Source: Theropithecus gelada
Lineage: Eukaryota > Chordata > Mammalia > Primates > Cercopithecidae
Assembly (NCBI RefSeq): GCF_003255815.1
Contig: NC_037682.1
Span: forward strand, 43,541,011 to 43,605,010
Reading direction: 5' to 3'
DNA: 64,000 nt
Below the pieces are notes generated by a model. That model ran no database searches and had not been told where the DNA came from. It was given only the letters and a program-made list of their open reading frames with translations. This document shows, in pieces, positions 1 to 10,930 of this stretch. Both the position numbers and the translations under genes were made by a program. Within the stretch, counting starts at the first letter, position 1. The number at the start of each line of letters is the position of its first letter.

Positions 1-670
1 CTATGTTGTCAATCTATTGATCTGCATGAGAGAATTTTTAAATATAACTGAAATATATAAATTAGGAACCTTTAAGATGCAAAGAAGTACACAAAACAGA
101 CACCAGTTTATGGGGTGAATTAAAAAAAAATTCAAAACTAACTAAAGGCCACATTTTGTTCTACAATATTACATATGCATGAGGAAATAGAATACACATT
201 CAGACGAATAAAGAAAGTGTACACCCAGGGTATTGTGAATATCAGCAAGCGGCAAACTAGTCTTTGCTGCAGGATATCTGTGCATTTATTTTTACCAAAG
301 CCAGGAGCTGACTTTTGTCATTGCCCTCAAAAAAAAAAGAAAAAAAAAAAGAAAATTGAGCTGAAGAGTTCCAGTAAAAAGAATTATAAAGTATATAGAT
401 CATCACTTTATCAAGGTTGGTCACCTTCTTCTCTCTCTCCTAAACTCTACTTGTGCTGCTCTTGCACATAAAACAAATGAAAATTAATTTCTCCACGGCT
501 TAGTTTGATAGAAGGAAGAAGAGTTTTATTAATAATAAATCTGGGGTCAGTTCTTGGGGCTCAGTGTCTTAATATCCTTACTTTCAAAATTTGGATGATA
601 ATGTCTGTTTTGCATGTGTTATGAGACTTATAAACAATACAGAACAAAATCCTTAAAACTATTAATCAAG
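1..670. other. Gene-free AT-rich stretch
   Basis: I recognise no gene or repeat here. A near-pure A run interrupted by G lies at about 330-353; the small open frame across it has no family resemblance and is not treated as coding. Confidence 0.6.
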
Positions 671-965
671 GGCCGGGCACGGTGGCTCATGCCTGTAATT
701 CCAGCACTTTAGGAGGCCGAGGTGGGTGGATCACGAGGTCAGGAGATTGAGATCATCCTGGCCAACATGGTGAAATTCCATCTCTACTAAAAATACAAAA
801 ATTAGCTGGGTGTGGTGGCATGCACCTGTAGTCCCAGCTACTCAGGAGGCTGAGGCAGGAGAATTGCTTGAACCTGGGAGGCGGAGGTTGCAGTGAGCCA
901 AGATCGTGCCATTGCACTCCTGCCTGGGTGACAGAGCAAGACTCCATCTGAAAGAAAAAAAAAAA
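671..965 (+). mobile_element. AluS (Sc-like), full length
   Basis: Full two-arm Alu beginning GGCCGGGCACGGTGGCTCA, with the middle A-rich linker and a 3' A-rich tail ending near 965. The GATCACGAGGTCAGGAGAT box combined with GCCAACATGGTGAAA fits AluSc better than AluY. Several CpG sites have decayed. The minus-strand open frame over it is the usual antisense Alu frame, not a gene. Confidence 0.93.
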
Positions 966-1519
966 TTAAGTAAACAAAGCAATAGCAGTATATGTTTTTT
1001 GTTCATATGAGAGCTAATGGAAGGTTACAAAATTACTTGGAGAGCCAGTATTTCATTTTCATTGTTATTTTGTTCTCCTTTCCAAGCCCTCAAATGCTAT
1101 AGCATTTGGCTGTTATTGGCCTTGAATAAATGTGTGGTATATGGTGTTGGCCTACGGCAATGTTTGTGAGTTTTCAGTTACAGAGTAAATTTACTCCTTC
1201 ATAATGCAGGTGCCAATGTACAAGGTCAATGGCAACATTACAAACTCCCCATGTGAAAGCTATTGAACTGTATTATCCGTCACTAAGTACAGTAGGAAAT
1301 GATTCGACCTTTCCTTGAATAGTAGTTACTGAACAAATTACTTTTCAGCTTGAAAATAATTGCAGATCTCAGATGCCCATTTAACCTGCTGCCTCCTAAA
1401 TTTACGCCAATCTTTCATGCTCCTGTTGCTACTATCGATAATGTACCAAAATAGCATGTGGTAATGAGATGACAGAAGGCTTTGGATTTTAGACAACCTA
1501 AATTTAAACTCTGGCTCTT
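966..1519. other. Unannotated stretch
   Basis: No repeat or gene recognised between two Alu elements. Confidence 0.5.
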
Positions 1520-1826
1520 GGCCAGGCATTATCTCAGCACTTTGGGAGGCTGAGATGAGAGGATCACTTGAAGCTGGGAGTTTGAGAACAGCCTGGGCAA
1601 ACAAAGCAAGGCCAGCATCTCAACAAAAAATAAAATTAATTAGCTAGCATGGTAGTGTGTGTCTGCATTCCCAGCTACTCAGGAGGCTGAGGCAGCAGAA
1701 TTGCTTAAGCCTAGGAGGTCAAGGCTGCAGTGAGCTATAATGGCATCATTGCACTCCAACCTGAGTGACAGAGCAAGTCCCTATCTCAAATAAAATAAAA
1801 CCAAAATAAAATAATAAAAATAAACT
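1520..1826 (+). mobile_element. AluJ, old, with target site duplication
   Basis: Diverged Alu. A short deletion near its start joins GCCAGGCA directly to the TCAGCACTTTGGGAGGC box. The AAAATAAAATAAT-type tail ends near 1820. The flanks carry a direct repeat TAAACTCTGG at 1505-1514 and 1821-1830, which I read as the target site duplication. Confidence 0.9.
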
Positions 1827-3206
1827 CTGGTTCCTTTTCTATCTTATTAATTGTATGGTCTTTGTCAAATTACTTTCCTCTATCTTAGTACTGATTTGAA
1901 GTTTAAACAAAATATGTTTTAAAAATACTGTGCTCAGCTTCAGCTCCAGGATGTAAAGAACTTTAATGTCATCACTGAAGGACTTTGCAACAAGAAAAAG
2001 TTGAATAAACTTAAAAATAAATGTATTTTGTGGACCCATCAGAAAACTGAGTTTGCTGGACAGACCACCAATCCCAAATCTGGAAAGGTTGGCACATCTA
2101 AAGAGACACTGCTGAGATGTGCTTACCTGGAGCAGAACTTGCTGGGGCCATAACAGGTAGGGACACTGAAATGGTTATTTTGATGAATTGCTGGAGATTG
2201 AGTTTACATTAGCCTGAGAGTGAGAATGTTCCAGCCACTGCAGTTTAGTTGCCTCACACTTTCATAGGCTGTAACACTATGAAATGCATTAGGCTCTCAT
2301 GAGGGAGATCTAAGAAAGCAAGACAGACCCCCAGGTGGTTTTGTCAGGGAGAAGAGTAATCATTGCACAATATACCCAGAGTCTTTTCTATAGCAAATAC
2401 TTATTTTCCAGCAGTACAAACTTTGCCAGAACCTTATCCTAGCTAGGGAAAAGAAATTGCTCCCACTCCATTTCCTTCAGGGTTCCTGTTTCAGCTGAGA
2501 GGGGAGAAACACATTTCCAACACTGGTCAGGGATTGATGAAAACAGGTTGGTAATACTGCAGCCAGGGAAGGGAGTAGGGAGCAAGGAGGAAAAAAGCTG
2601 TATCGCTGGAGGAACATTTGCAAAGGTCACAGTGCCATGAGACAGACCCACTCAAAGACTGAGATATATTTGGAAGATTATAGAAAGTTCTCTCTCCCCC
2701 ATACCTTAGCACTATATCAAGAAGTCTCCAATAGAATTACAGTGAGTGACAGCTTAACAAACTGCATGGCAGAGGACGTCTCTGAGGAGGAGTATTTAGG
2801 GAAGCACAAAGTCAGGAAGAAAGGGCACTAGAGGACTTGGAAGCTTCTGGCCTGTATAGCTATGGGAAACATTAAACACAGCCGACCACCTAGCAAGATA
2901 AACAGAAATCCTGACACAGAAAACCGATTTACCTCAGTTCCTATTACCTAATAAAACATGCCTGGCTTTTTGCAAAAGATTGCAAGGCATGACAAAGAGC
3001 AAACACACAGTCTGAAGAAACAAAGTAATCATTAGATTCAAACTCAGATATACTACAGACGTTGGAATTGTCAGACAGGAAATTTTAAATAACTATGAGT
3101 AATATAGTAAAGGCTCAAGTGGGAAAAGTAGGCAACATGTAAAAATATATCAGTAATGTAAGCATTGATATATAAAGTCTAAGTAAGTATCAGTAGAAAA
3201 TGCTAG

Positions 3207-3552
3207 AGGTCAGGAGTGGTGGCTGTCATATGTAATCTCAGCACTTTGGGAGGTTGAATAATAAATAATTATTTATTATTGTTAATTTCTTACTGTACCT
3301 AATTTGGGAGGTTAAACAGGGGGACTGCTTAAGCCTAGGAGTTAGGGACCAGCATGGGCAACATGGCAATACCCTATCTTTACAAAATATTTATAAAAAA
3401 TAGCTAGGCATGGTGGTGTGCATCTGTGATCCCAGCTACATGGGAGGCTGAGGCAGGATGATGGCTTGAGCCTAGGAAGTCAAGGCTCCAGTGTTTGCAC
3501 CATCGCACTTGAGTCTGGGCAACAGAGTGAGACTCTGTCTCAAAAAGAGGGG
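3207..3552 (+). mobile_element. AluJ with a 50-60 bp foreign insertion
   Basis: Old Alu inside L1 ORF1. The left arm reads normally to GCACTTTGGGAGGTTGAA (ending 3258), is interrupted by AT-rich sequence to about 3304, then repeats TTTGGGAGGTTAAA and continues as normal Alu. It ends at GAGACTCTGTCTC near 3541. The duplicated GGGAGGTT on both sides of the insert marks a local rearrangement rather than a standard transposon insertion. Confidence 0.85.
3259..3304 (+). repeat. Templated insertion copied from the nearby MER2
   Basis: Bases 3273-3304 are identical over 32 bp to 4490-4521 inside the MER2 downstream, in the same orientation. The first part (3259-3272) is a short AT-rich bridge. Confidence 0.8.
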
Positions 3553-3602
3553 AGGGGAAGGGAAGGGGAGGGGACGGGAGGGGAGGGAAAGGGGAGAGGA
3601 GG
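3546..3602 (+). repeat. G-rich (GGGGA)n-type tail
   Basis: The Alu 3' tail has turned into a purine tract with many runs of three or four G separated by A or GA, so it has G-quadruplex potential on the plus strand. Confidence 0.88.
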
Positions 3603-4358
3603 CCTGGAAAGCAAAAACACTGTTACTAAAATGAAGGGTGCCTTTGATGGGCTCATCTGTAGTCAGGACTCAACCTAGAAAGGATTACTGGGCCTAAAGA
3701 TAGGTCAATGGAAATCTTCTAAATTGAAATACAAAGAGAACAAAAATGAAAACACAACACGCAAAAACTGTGGGACAATAGCAACAGATGTAGCATATAC
3801 ATAATTGGAAAAGCAGAAGAAGAGAGGAAGAATGAGCATAAAAAATATTTGAAATAACTATAATAATGGATAAAAACGTAAAAAGACAGACATCAAACTA
3901 TAGATCCAGAAAGTTCAGAGCAAACCAAGCAAGATAAATAGCAGCACACATGTACACACACTCACACACGCACATCCCTAGGCATATCTTATTGAAATGA
4001 CAGAATATTAACAAAAAAGGGAAAATTTAGAATGTGGTAGTGGTAGTGAGGACATTACCTATAAATGAACATAGATAAGAATTACAGTGGACTTAATAGA
4101 AACCATGCAAATAAACAGAGTGGAATGAAATAGTAAAGTATTGAAAAAACATCCCCATTCAAACTAGAATTCTATATCCAGTAAAATCCTTCAAAAGTTG
4201 AAGACTTTCTCAGAGAAAACCTGATGGAATTCATCACCAACAGATATAACCAGCATGCAATATTAAAAGAGTTATTGACTAATATCTTTTATGAACATAA
4301 ATGCAAAAACCCTCAAAAAAATTAACAAATCAAATCCAAAAATGTATAGAATTAATTA

Positions 4359-4643
4359 CAATAGTCCTCCTTTATGCATGGTTTCACTTTCCATAGTTCC
4401 ATTTACCTGTGATATAGTATGATAGGATATTTTGAGAGAGAGACCACATTCATATAACTTTTATTACAGTATAATGCTATCTTGTTCTATTATTATTGTT
4501 AATTTCTTACTGTACCTAATTAAACTTTATAATGTATATTATATATAAAAAAACAATACATAAAGGGTTTGGTACTATCCCTCATTTCAGGCATCCACTG
4601 AGGAACTTGAAGCATGTCTCCTGCTAATAAGGGGAGACTGCTG
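4359..4643 (+). mobile_element. MER2 non-autonomous DNA transposon (Tigger-like)
   Basis: A 285 bp element beginning CAATAGTCCTCCTTTATGCA and ending GGGGAGACTGCTG, with inverted ends and flanking TA at 4357-4358 and 4644-4645, as expected for a mariner/Tigger insertion. The internal tract TTTTGAGAGAGAGACCAC matches my recollection of MER2. It interrupts L1 ORF2, whose reading resumes after it. MER2 moved using Tigger transposase supplied in trans. Confidence 0.85.
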
Positions 4644-5200
4644 TAGATACTACAAATAGTGAGATTTATTCCAAATGTGCAAGCCTGGTTCAATATTGGC
4701 AAATCAAATCATACAATTCATCAATTCAACAGGCTAAAAGAAGAACTATCATATATAATATCAGCAGATGCATAAAAACTAGACAAATTTCAACACTCAT
4801 CCGTGAGAGAAACTCTCGGCAAACTAGAAATAGAAGGAAATTTCCTATACTTATAAAAAACATTTATTTTAAAAAATCCAAAGCTCATATGCTTTATAGT
4901 GAGGAACTTCAAGTTTCCTTGCTGAGATCAGGACAAAGGTAAAAATATCCCATCTCTCACCATTCCTATTTAACGTCATACTGGAAGTCCTACTTAATGC
5001 CATAAATGAAGAAAAAATATTTAGGTTGGGGAAAAAAAATAAAACTGTCTTTTCTTGCAGAAAACATGATTGTTTATGTTACAAATCCTACATAATCAAC
5101 ATAAAGCTCCTGGAATTAATAAATAATTATCACAAGTTTACAAAGTTAACATATAAAAGTCCGTTGCTTTCCTCTATGCCAGCAATGGACAATTGGAATC

Positions 5201-5342
5201 ATTTTTATTTACGTTTATTTTTAGTAGAGATGAGATCTTGCTGCGTTGCCTAGGCTGGTCTCAAGCCCCTGAGCTTAAGCCATCCTCTCACCTCGACCTA
5301 ATAAAGCACTGGGATTACACGTATGAGCTACCATGCCCGGCC
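5201..5342 (-). mobile_element. Alu left-arm monomer (FLAM-like or truncated Alu)
   Basis: On the minus strand this starts GGCCGGGCATGGTAGCTCA and ends in an A-rich tail after about 140 bp, so it is a single arm. Direct repeats ACAATTGGAATC (5189-5200) and ACAATTGAAATT (5344-5355) flank it, indicating its own retrotransposition into the L1 ORF2 remnant. Confidence 0.82.
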
Positions 5343-6215
5343 AACAATTGAAATTTGACATTAAAAATAAAATATCATTTACATTAGCACCAAAACCATT
5401 AAACTTAGGTATAAATCTAACAATATGAGGAAAACTATAACACTCTGACTAAGACAAATCAAGAAGATATAAATAAATGGTGACATATTTCATGTACATG
5501 AATAGGAAGCCTAAATACTGTTAAAGTATCACTTTTTCCCAACTTGATTTATAGATTCAACACAATCTCAATGAAACTTACAGAAAGATTTTGTGGATAT
5601 TGACAAAATTTCTAAAACAGCTTTATTTTTAATTGCCAAATCTTGGTAGCAACCAAGATGTTCTTCAATAGGTGAATGAATAAACAAACTGTGGCATAGC
5701 CTTATAATAAAATATTGCTCAGCAATAGAAAGAAATGAAGGATCAACTCACAAAAAATGGAAGAATCCTAAATGCATATTGATAAGTGAAAGAAGCTAGT
5801 CTGAAAAGACTACACACTGTGTAATTCCATCCATATGATGTTCTAGAAAAAGCAAAACTATATAGACAATAAAAAGACCAATGGTTCCCAAGGGCACAGT
5901 AAAAGGGAAAGAGGGATGAAGAGGTGGAACACAGGAGATTTTTAGGACAGTAAAACTATTCTATATGATAAAGTAATGATAGATGCATGACATTATATAT
6001 TTACCAAAACCCATAGAACTATATGACAGAGTGAATCTTAATGTAAACTATGGATTTTAGTTAATAATAATGTATTAATATTTATTTGTTAATTGTGACA
6101 AATACACTAACATGTTAATAATAGGGGAAACTGGGTGTGGCATACATGAGACCTCTCTGTTATCCTTACAACTTTTTTGTAAATCTAAAATATTTCCAGA
6201 TTACAATGTTTATTC

Positions 6216-8284
6216 AAAAATGACCTGGCTTGTACTAAGTTTTTAGGAAGTTCTCCTTTATAATACTGACTACGTCATACATAGCCTAAATTCAATTCGC
6301 ACACTTGCTGTTGTATAGGATGATGTGGAAGGGGATTTTCTAATAAATTAAATAGAAAATTTAATAAAATATAATCATGCAATATAAAGAGACAACACAC
6401 TAAAAGTTTAATAACTGACAGTTAAGCTGAGCACAACCTAATTTTTTTGATAATTCAAATGGCACTTGGGAATACCTGAAAGCCTCTAAGTCATCATTAT
6501 AAACATCAATTATTTCTGTATGAGTGACAAGCAAAATTTTACTAACAGAGACTTCTTATTATAAGAATACCGATTTTAATTTGTTTAAGAGTATGGATTC
6601 ATCAAGGGCGTTCCAGACTTTTTAAACTAGACACATGAAAAAAATCAGTCAGCATAAAAAATTAAGGTTGCTCCTAGAATAACTCTAGTTTGAAAAGTTA
6701 ACTGTATTAGCATTTTCCTGTATTAGTTATTTGCCTGAACTAAACGAGCTGAACAAAGGCTTTAAGAACCAGAGACAGTCAGAAATAAATACAAAAACTA
6801 TCTTTGTCATCTTGGATAAACAAGGACATTGTCGCCTGCAGATTTTGCCTGAGTCTATGTTGAAACATTTTAAGTCATGAGGATGTTCTTTCCATTGCAA
6901 ATAACATAGCAGGATTCCTTTGAATAGCTCAATGGGTGGGGTGAGAGAGTTCTTTGAACTCTAGTTTCCTAGGATGTCTTGTTACTGTGTGCAGTAACAA
7001 GTGTTTTTCCCTGCCATAATAGAGAAACTCATATTTTTCTGAAGAGGATTTTCTTTTTCTTTTCTTTTCTTCTTCTTTTTTTTTTTTTTTTTTCTGAATG
7101 CTGCAAGAACACAAAAAATAATCTGGAGATGGAGCACAAAATAAACTGGATAAGCATGAGGAATTTGAGCAATTAAGATCATGTGAGAGCTAAGAGGATT
7201 ACATCTGCTACCATCTTTGTGGCTTTGGAAGATTTCAGCTAAAAGGAAAACTGTTATTAATTTGTGCAAGTCTGAGGGTGGGCAGATTTTGATTCAGGAA
7301 ATGAAACTAATAATTTTTGAAGTTGTGTGAACTTAACAAGACTTTTGTCCATTATAAAGAACCTTAATTCAGTTTACCAACTCAAGCTCAGTGCATTTGA
7401 CCAAATACACTGATCCCCTATAAAATGATGCTAGGCTTCTCTGTACCAAAATAAATCAAGGAGTCAATTAAATGAAAACAGATTACTTCATGTCTCCAAG
7501 CCAAATACGTTTAGTTCTTTAAGATGCCCATTTAAGTGTGAAGGAATTAGAGGAGGTAGTCAGGGAATAAGTCTCTTCTAAAATCTCTAGTTAGAGGACA
7601 GCTACATTTCTTTCAATTAAAATTTAAAAAAAAATAAAGATCATCTCCTCCTTCAGCTGTGCTGGCAATCTGAATAGTTAATGCTTCTCTTTGCTCTAAA
7701 TTATGCTCATTCTTATCCTTAGCCATCAGTAGCAAAAACATAACTTGGAGACATATTGATGGGAGATAATTTCACCATAAAATGTATTTGGACACACAAT
7801 TAAAAATATAAAGTCTTTTTAGCCCAAAGGCAAATAAACAACTAACCATAAAACCAATGCTCTATGAACCCACAGACACAAAAAATAATTATTTTCCTAT
7901 CACTAAGCCAATATTTAAAACTATTAATTGATCTCTCTTAGCCTCCCTTGCCATTTAAGATAAGGTCTGTGTCTTCATCCAACTTAATGTTGTAAAAGCT
8001 AGTTACTAATACTAATAAATTACTAAGACTCTCTTTTTTACTGCTCTAGTTAAGGGTTTGATTGTATTTTAATTCTATTTGCATTCATGCAAAAAATAAA
8101 TCTCACCGTACTTCTACAACAGTTTTTACTTATCTTTTTTCCAAGTTACTTCTATACTAGCCTAAAAATCCTGGAAACTCAGCATCAGTGGATTTAGAAG
8201 TCACCTATTCCTGCATACTATATAATAGGCCACCTGATTTTACCATAATGGATTTCAGCTTTTCAATTATGGAATATCTGTGCT
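6216..8284. other. Long stretch without recognised gene or repeat
   Basis: AT-rich sequence with no recognisable family. A pyrimidine tract (TTTTCT repeats running into a long T run) lies at about 7050-7094 and generates spurious lysine-rich minus-strand frames. No splice-flanked frame stands out. Confidence 0.5.
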
Positions 8285-8462
8285 AAGAGAGAGAATGTGG
8301 TATAATAAAAAGAGCACAGAATTTGGTATATAAGAAATTTAAGTTTAAATACTGACACTGGCACTTCTTAGCTGTGAGATTTCGGGGAAAGAACTAACTA
8401 GAGTTTCCTCCTCTATAAAATGATGATTATGTCGGTAATGTCAATACTTCTCTCAGAGGATG
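8285..8462 (+). mobile_element. MIR SINE
   Basis: Contains diverged MIR blocks in order: AAAGAGCACAGAATTTGG, then CTTAGCTGTGAGATTTCGGG, then TTTCCTCCTCTATAAAATGA. These match the tRNA-related to core order of MIR. Its 3' end lies in the hairpin that follows. Confidence 0.82.
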
Positions 8463-8625
8463 ACTATCATATGCTTAGTACATATACTTGTCATGTATTG
8501 TGCTGATATTATATGCACATGAATTTTGTTCTTCTGCATATAATATTTAATATTGAATCTAGTTCATGTGCATATAATATTAGCACAATGCCTGACATAA
8601 TGTATGTACTAAGCATATGATAGTG
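8461..8625. repeat. Imperfect inverted repeat (63 bp arms, 39 bp loop)
   Basis: Left arm 8461-8523 and right arm 8563-8625 are reverse complements with only a handful of mismatches and a one-base indel. The right arm reads like a MIR 3' end (AGCACAATGCCTGACAT), so the left arm is an inverted copy of it. Confidence 0.88.
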
Positions 8626-8639
8626 ATTAACTCTTTGTA

Positions 8640-8720
8640 ATAAAAATTAACTCTTTGTACAAAGAGTGATTAACTCAAAGTAGTGATTAACTACAAAGAG
8701 TGATTAACTCACTCTTTGTA
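8640..8720. repeat. Cluster of short palindromes with an AACTCTTTGTA motif
   Basis: Perfect 18 bp palindrome ACTCTTTGTACAAAGAGT at 8650-8667. A second hairpin has perfect 12 bp arms, TACAAAGAGTGA (8692-8703) and TCACTCTTTGTA (8709-8720), around a 5 bp loop. The motif GATTAACT recurs between them. Confidence 0.9.
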
Positions 8721-9114
8721 GGAATGATATTCAAAATATTTAAAATCAGTATCACACAGGCATATCTCAATCAGTATGAGTGCTGACCTGAAACATCTGG
8801 GGCTCTCTGGTTGCTTGCACAGGCTGAATATCAATCCCTAGTACAAGAAAGGAGAAGGAAATACAACTGGAAAAGGCAGTTGGGAGAGATTTGATGAAGC
8901 GTTCATTATGTCCAGGAGAGCACTTCAGAGTACCTCTCTGCACCCTTCATCACAAGTCAAAGTGCAGAAATCTGCACATCAGAAACCAGCCTCCACACAC
9001 AGTTTCCCATCAGTCTAAACCATGAATTTTACTTGAAACCAGGGACACGAAGGGCAGCTCCTATCTGACAACAAAAGTCATGTCTAAAATGCATGAAATA
9101 CACTAACATAAGTT
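8721..9114. other. Unannotated stretch
   Basis: No repeat or gene recognised between the hairpin cluster and the next MIR. Confidence 0.45.
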
Positions 9115-9335
9115 AATCCCCTATTATGTACTTTATTCATTTTTTTATCTTTGAATTTTCAGAATAATTCATCAATATGGGGATTATTCAGCAATTTTCC
9201 ATATAAGGAAACTGAGGTTCCAATAGGTAAAGCAAATCCACCAAGGTCACACAGCTTGAGAATTGGATTTGAAAACAAGGTCTGTCAGACTCCAAAACCC
9301 TTGCTTTTTCTGATACACTATGATTGTTAACTTAA
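9115..9335 (-). mobile_element. MIR SINE, antisense
   Basis: Antisense MIR blocks in order: a TTTACAGATGAGGAAACTGAGG-like stretch (here AAGGAAACTGAGGTTCC), AAGGTCACACAGCTTGAG, and AAGGTCTGTCAGACTCCA near the end. Order and spacing fit a nearly full-length MIR. Confidence 0.87.
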
Positions 9336-9748
9336 TCTGTTTGTAAGTTGCAGATTCTGATGTGATACCTTCAGTCTCCTGCTCCAGATAATTTCAAAAC
9401 TGTGTTATTTGAAGCACTGGGTTTCTGTGGGAATAATTAAAGTTTTGCTACAAAAGGTACAGTGGAAGCTGAGAGGAGAGAGCTTGCGTCTCTCCCAGAA
9501 CACGGCCCTGACATTAGTCAGAAACTTCATCTCTTTCCTGTACTAAGATTTTATGTTAGATTTCATTTAAATCAAAAAGTTTCATTGCTTTAAAAAGTGA
9601 ATGCTTAAAAGTCATTGTTCTATTTCAAACTGTATTCCTTATATCTGCTTGTATCCAAATACCACTTCAATCTAGATCCTTGGTCATACATTCAGGCTTG
9701 TCAGCTCCCTATGGCCTGGGTTTCTGGTCAAAGTTAGTGGACTTTTGG
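9336..9748. other. Unannotated stretch
   Basis: No gene or repeat recognised upstream of the Alu. Confidence 0.45.
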
Positions 9749-9759
9749 GATAGAATTTT

Positions 9760-10050
9760 TTTTTTTTTTTTTTTTTTTTTGAGATGGAGTCTTGCTCTGT
9801 TGCCCAGGCTGGAGTGCAGTGGCGCCATCTCGGCTCACTGCAACCTCCACCTCCTGGGTTCATGCCATTCTCCTGCCTCAGCCTCCCTAGCTGGGACTAC
9901 AGGCACCCGCCATCACTCCCAGCTAATTTTTTGTGTTTTTAGTAGAGATGGGGTTTCACTGTGTTAGCCAGGATGCTCTCCATCTCCTGACCTCGTGATC
10001 TGCCTCCCAAAGTGCTGGGATTACAGGTGTGCGCCACTGCGCCCAGCCCC
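9760..10050 (-). mobile_element. AluY-like, antisense, with target site duplication
   Basis: Antisense Alu with a 20-odd T run, then GAGATGGAGTCTTGCTCTG, ending GCGCCCAGCC. GTGTTAGCCAGGATG is the AluY-type box. GATAGAATTTT at 9749-9759 and 10055-10065 is the target site duplication. A short deletion removes part of the box between GTGATCTGCC and TCCCAAAGTG. It lacks the Old World monkey bases of the Alu at 39452. Confidence 0.9.
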
Positions 10051-10065
10051 TTGTGATAGAATTTT

Positions 10066-10930
10066 AACTTGACTTTGGGTTCTGAAAACTCACCTTGACT
10101 TTTCTACTCAGTGTCTGAGTTTGCCACCATCTTGTGTGGATTCTAACAAAATACTCTGACTCTCCTTCCCCTCCCCCCAGGACATTATGTGACTTAAGGT
10201 ATATTTTTCTCAATTTCCATAGTCTTTGGCTTGATCTTTAGCTATTTTACACATTGGCTAAGACCTTGGCTCAGCATTTAGCTTTTCTTGACTTATTGCT
10301 ATCAAAGATCAAGTACACATCTTATGATTTCAAGTCAGATCCAGGGGGCAATATGCCCAGTAATTTAAAAGTAGTCCCTTTAGGCTAAGACACCGCCTGC
10401 TGAAAATAAGTCACCAGATTTATTTGTCCTCCAGATTTATTTCTTGGTATCAATTATTTGCTTCTGCTAGGCCTCAGTTTAGCGCCTTAGACTCCAGTGA
10501 CTGCTCTACTGAAATGTTTCCATCATTCCTACTGACTGCCAGACATTGACCTGTCTTTCCTTTGGACCCTTGCCTTTGGGACTGAGCTTGATGAATGCCT
10601 ATCTCAAAAGTTAATCCTACCACTCTTTCTCCGACACTGTGTGGGAAGCTTTTTCAAAACTCAAGTAGTAAATCCTTGGCTGCTGGCTTGTAAAATTCGT
10701 ACTTAATTTTCTAGACAGTGTTTTTCTTGACTTTCTACAACAGTTCTTTGCACTCATGTCTATTCCATTCTCTCTTTTTTAGGATGTACCCAAACCATCC
10801 ATGATATTTTACATTTCCAAACTCCTCATATTCATGCCCTCCTGGCACAAATAGAAGTTACTCTGTTGGTGTGTTTGTGAGTGTCTCCCAATCCAGGTAA
10901 CACTGCATTCAATTCACTAGTGTGCATGCT
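10066..10930. other. Unannotated stretch
   Basis: Less AT-rich than its flanks, with no repeat family or coding signature recognised. A short direct repeat CCAGATTTATTT occurs twice near 10415 and 10431. Confidence 0.45.

Larger units (their letters stand above)
3060..4285 (+). pseudogene. Decayed L1 ORF1 (RNA-binding protein) remnant
   Basis: Before the Alu at 3207 the sequence follows the L1M ORF1 block containing GTTGGAATTGTCAGACAGG. After it, near 3640, come blocks like GCCTTTGATGGGCTCAT and AACTGTGGGACAATAG. Near 4076-4170 the C-terminal block AATTACAGTGGACTT and the ATTCTATATCCAG box are visible. In intact L1 this protein forms a coiled-coil trimer with RRM and C-terminal domains that coats L1 RNA. 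Stops and frameshifts throughout rule out a product. Confidence 0.72.
4286..5880 (+). pseudogene. Decayed L1 ORF2 remnant (RT and C-terminus)
   Basis: Sequence from about 4290 follows the L1 ORF2 reverse transcriptase region, is split by MER2, and resumes at 4646 with a degenerate GGATTTATTCC-like block. The catalytic box survives only as TTTTCTTGCAGAAAACATGAT near 5049, where the usual F/Y-A-D-D codons are damaged. From 5625 the ORF2 C-terminal part (the tract normally encoding a tyrosine-rich YYAA motif) is present. ORF2p is the L1 endonuclease and reverse transcriptase; this copy is dead. Confidence 0.72.
2081..6215 (+). mobile_element. L1M composite: 5'UTR, ORF1, part of ORF2 and 3'UTR
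   Basis: Old LINE-1 in the sense direction. About 2081-3060 resembles an L1M 5'UTR. About 3060-4285 is ORF1. ORF2 reverse transcriptase sequence starts abruptly near 4290, so the endonuclease part is missing. A second internal deletion near 5624 joins the RT region to the ORF2 C-terminus and 3'UTR. The 3' end, near 6215, has the L1M-type ATGTAAACTATGG and AATAATAGGGGAAACTG blocks. An Alu (3207), a MER2 (4359) and an Alu monomer (5201) interrupt it. The 5' limit is uncertain. Confidence 0.75.

Noticed and set aside
175..471. 98-codon open frame
   Set aside because: Passes through an A/G tract giving a lysine run; no family, splice or start context.
7050..7094. Pyrimidine tract as a splice acceptor
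   Set aside because: No AG followed by a plausible exon; it is a simple T-rich repeat.
8285..8462. Possible tRNA gene in the MIR promoter region
   Set aside because: MIR is tRNA-derived, but no cloverleaf or intact A and B boxes are present.
8461..8720. CRISPR-like array
   Set aside because: Repeats are inverted and unequal, with no regular spacers, in a primate nuclear context.
9680..9967. 95-codon frame with an LLPRLECSGAISAHCNL segment
   Set aside because: This is the well-known spurious peptide from antisense Alu sequence; the same occurs at 39504, 46815, 48718 and 48795.
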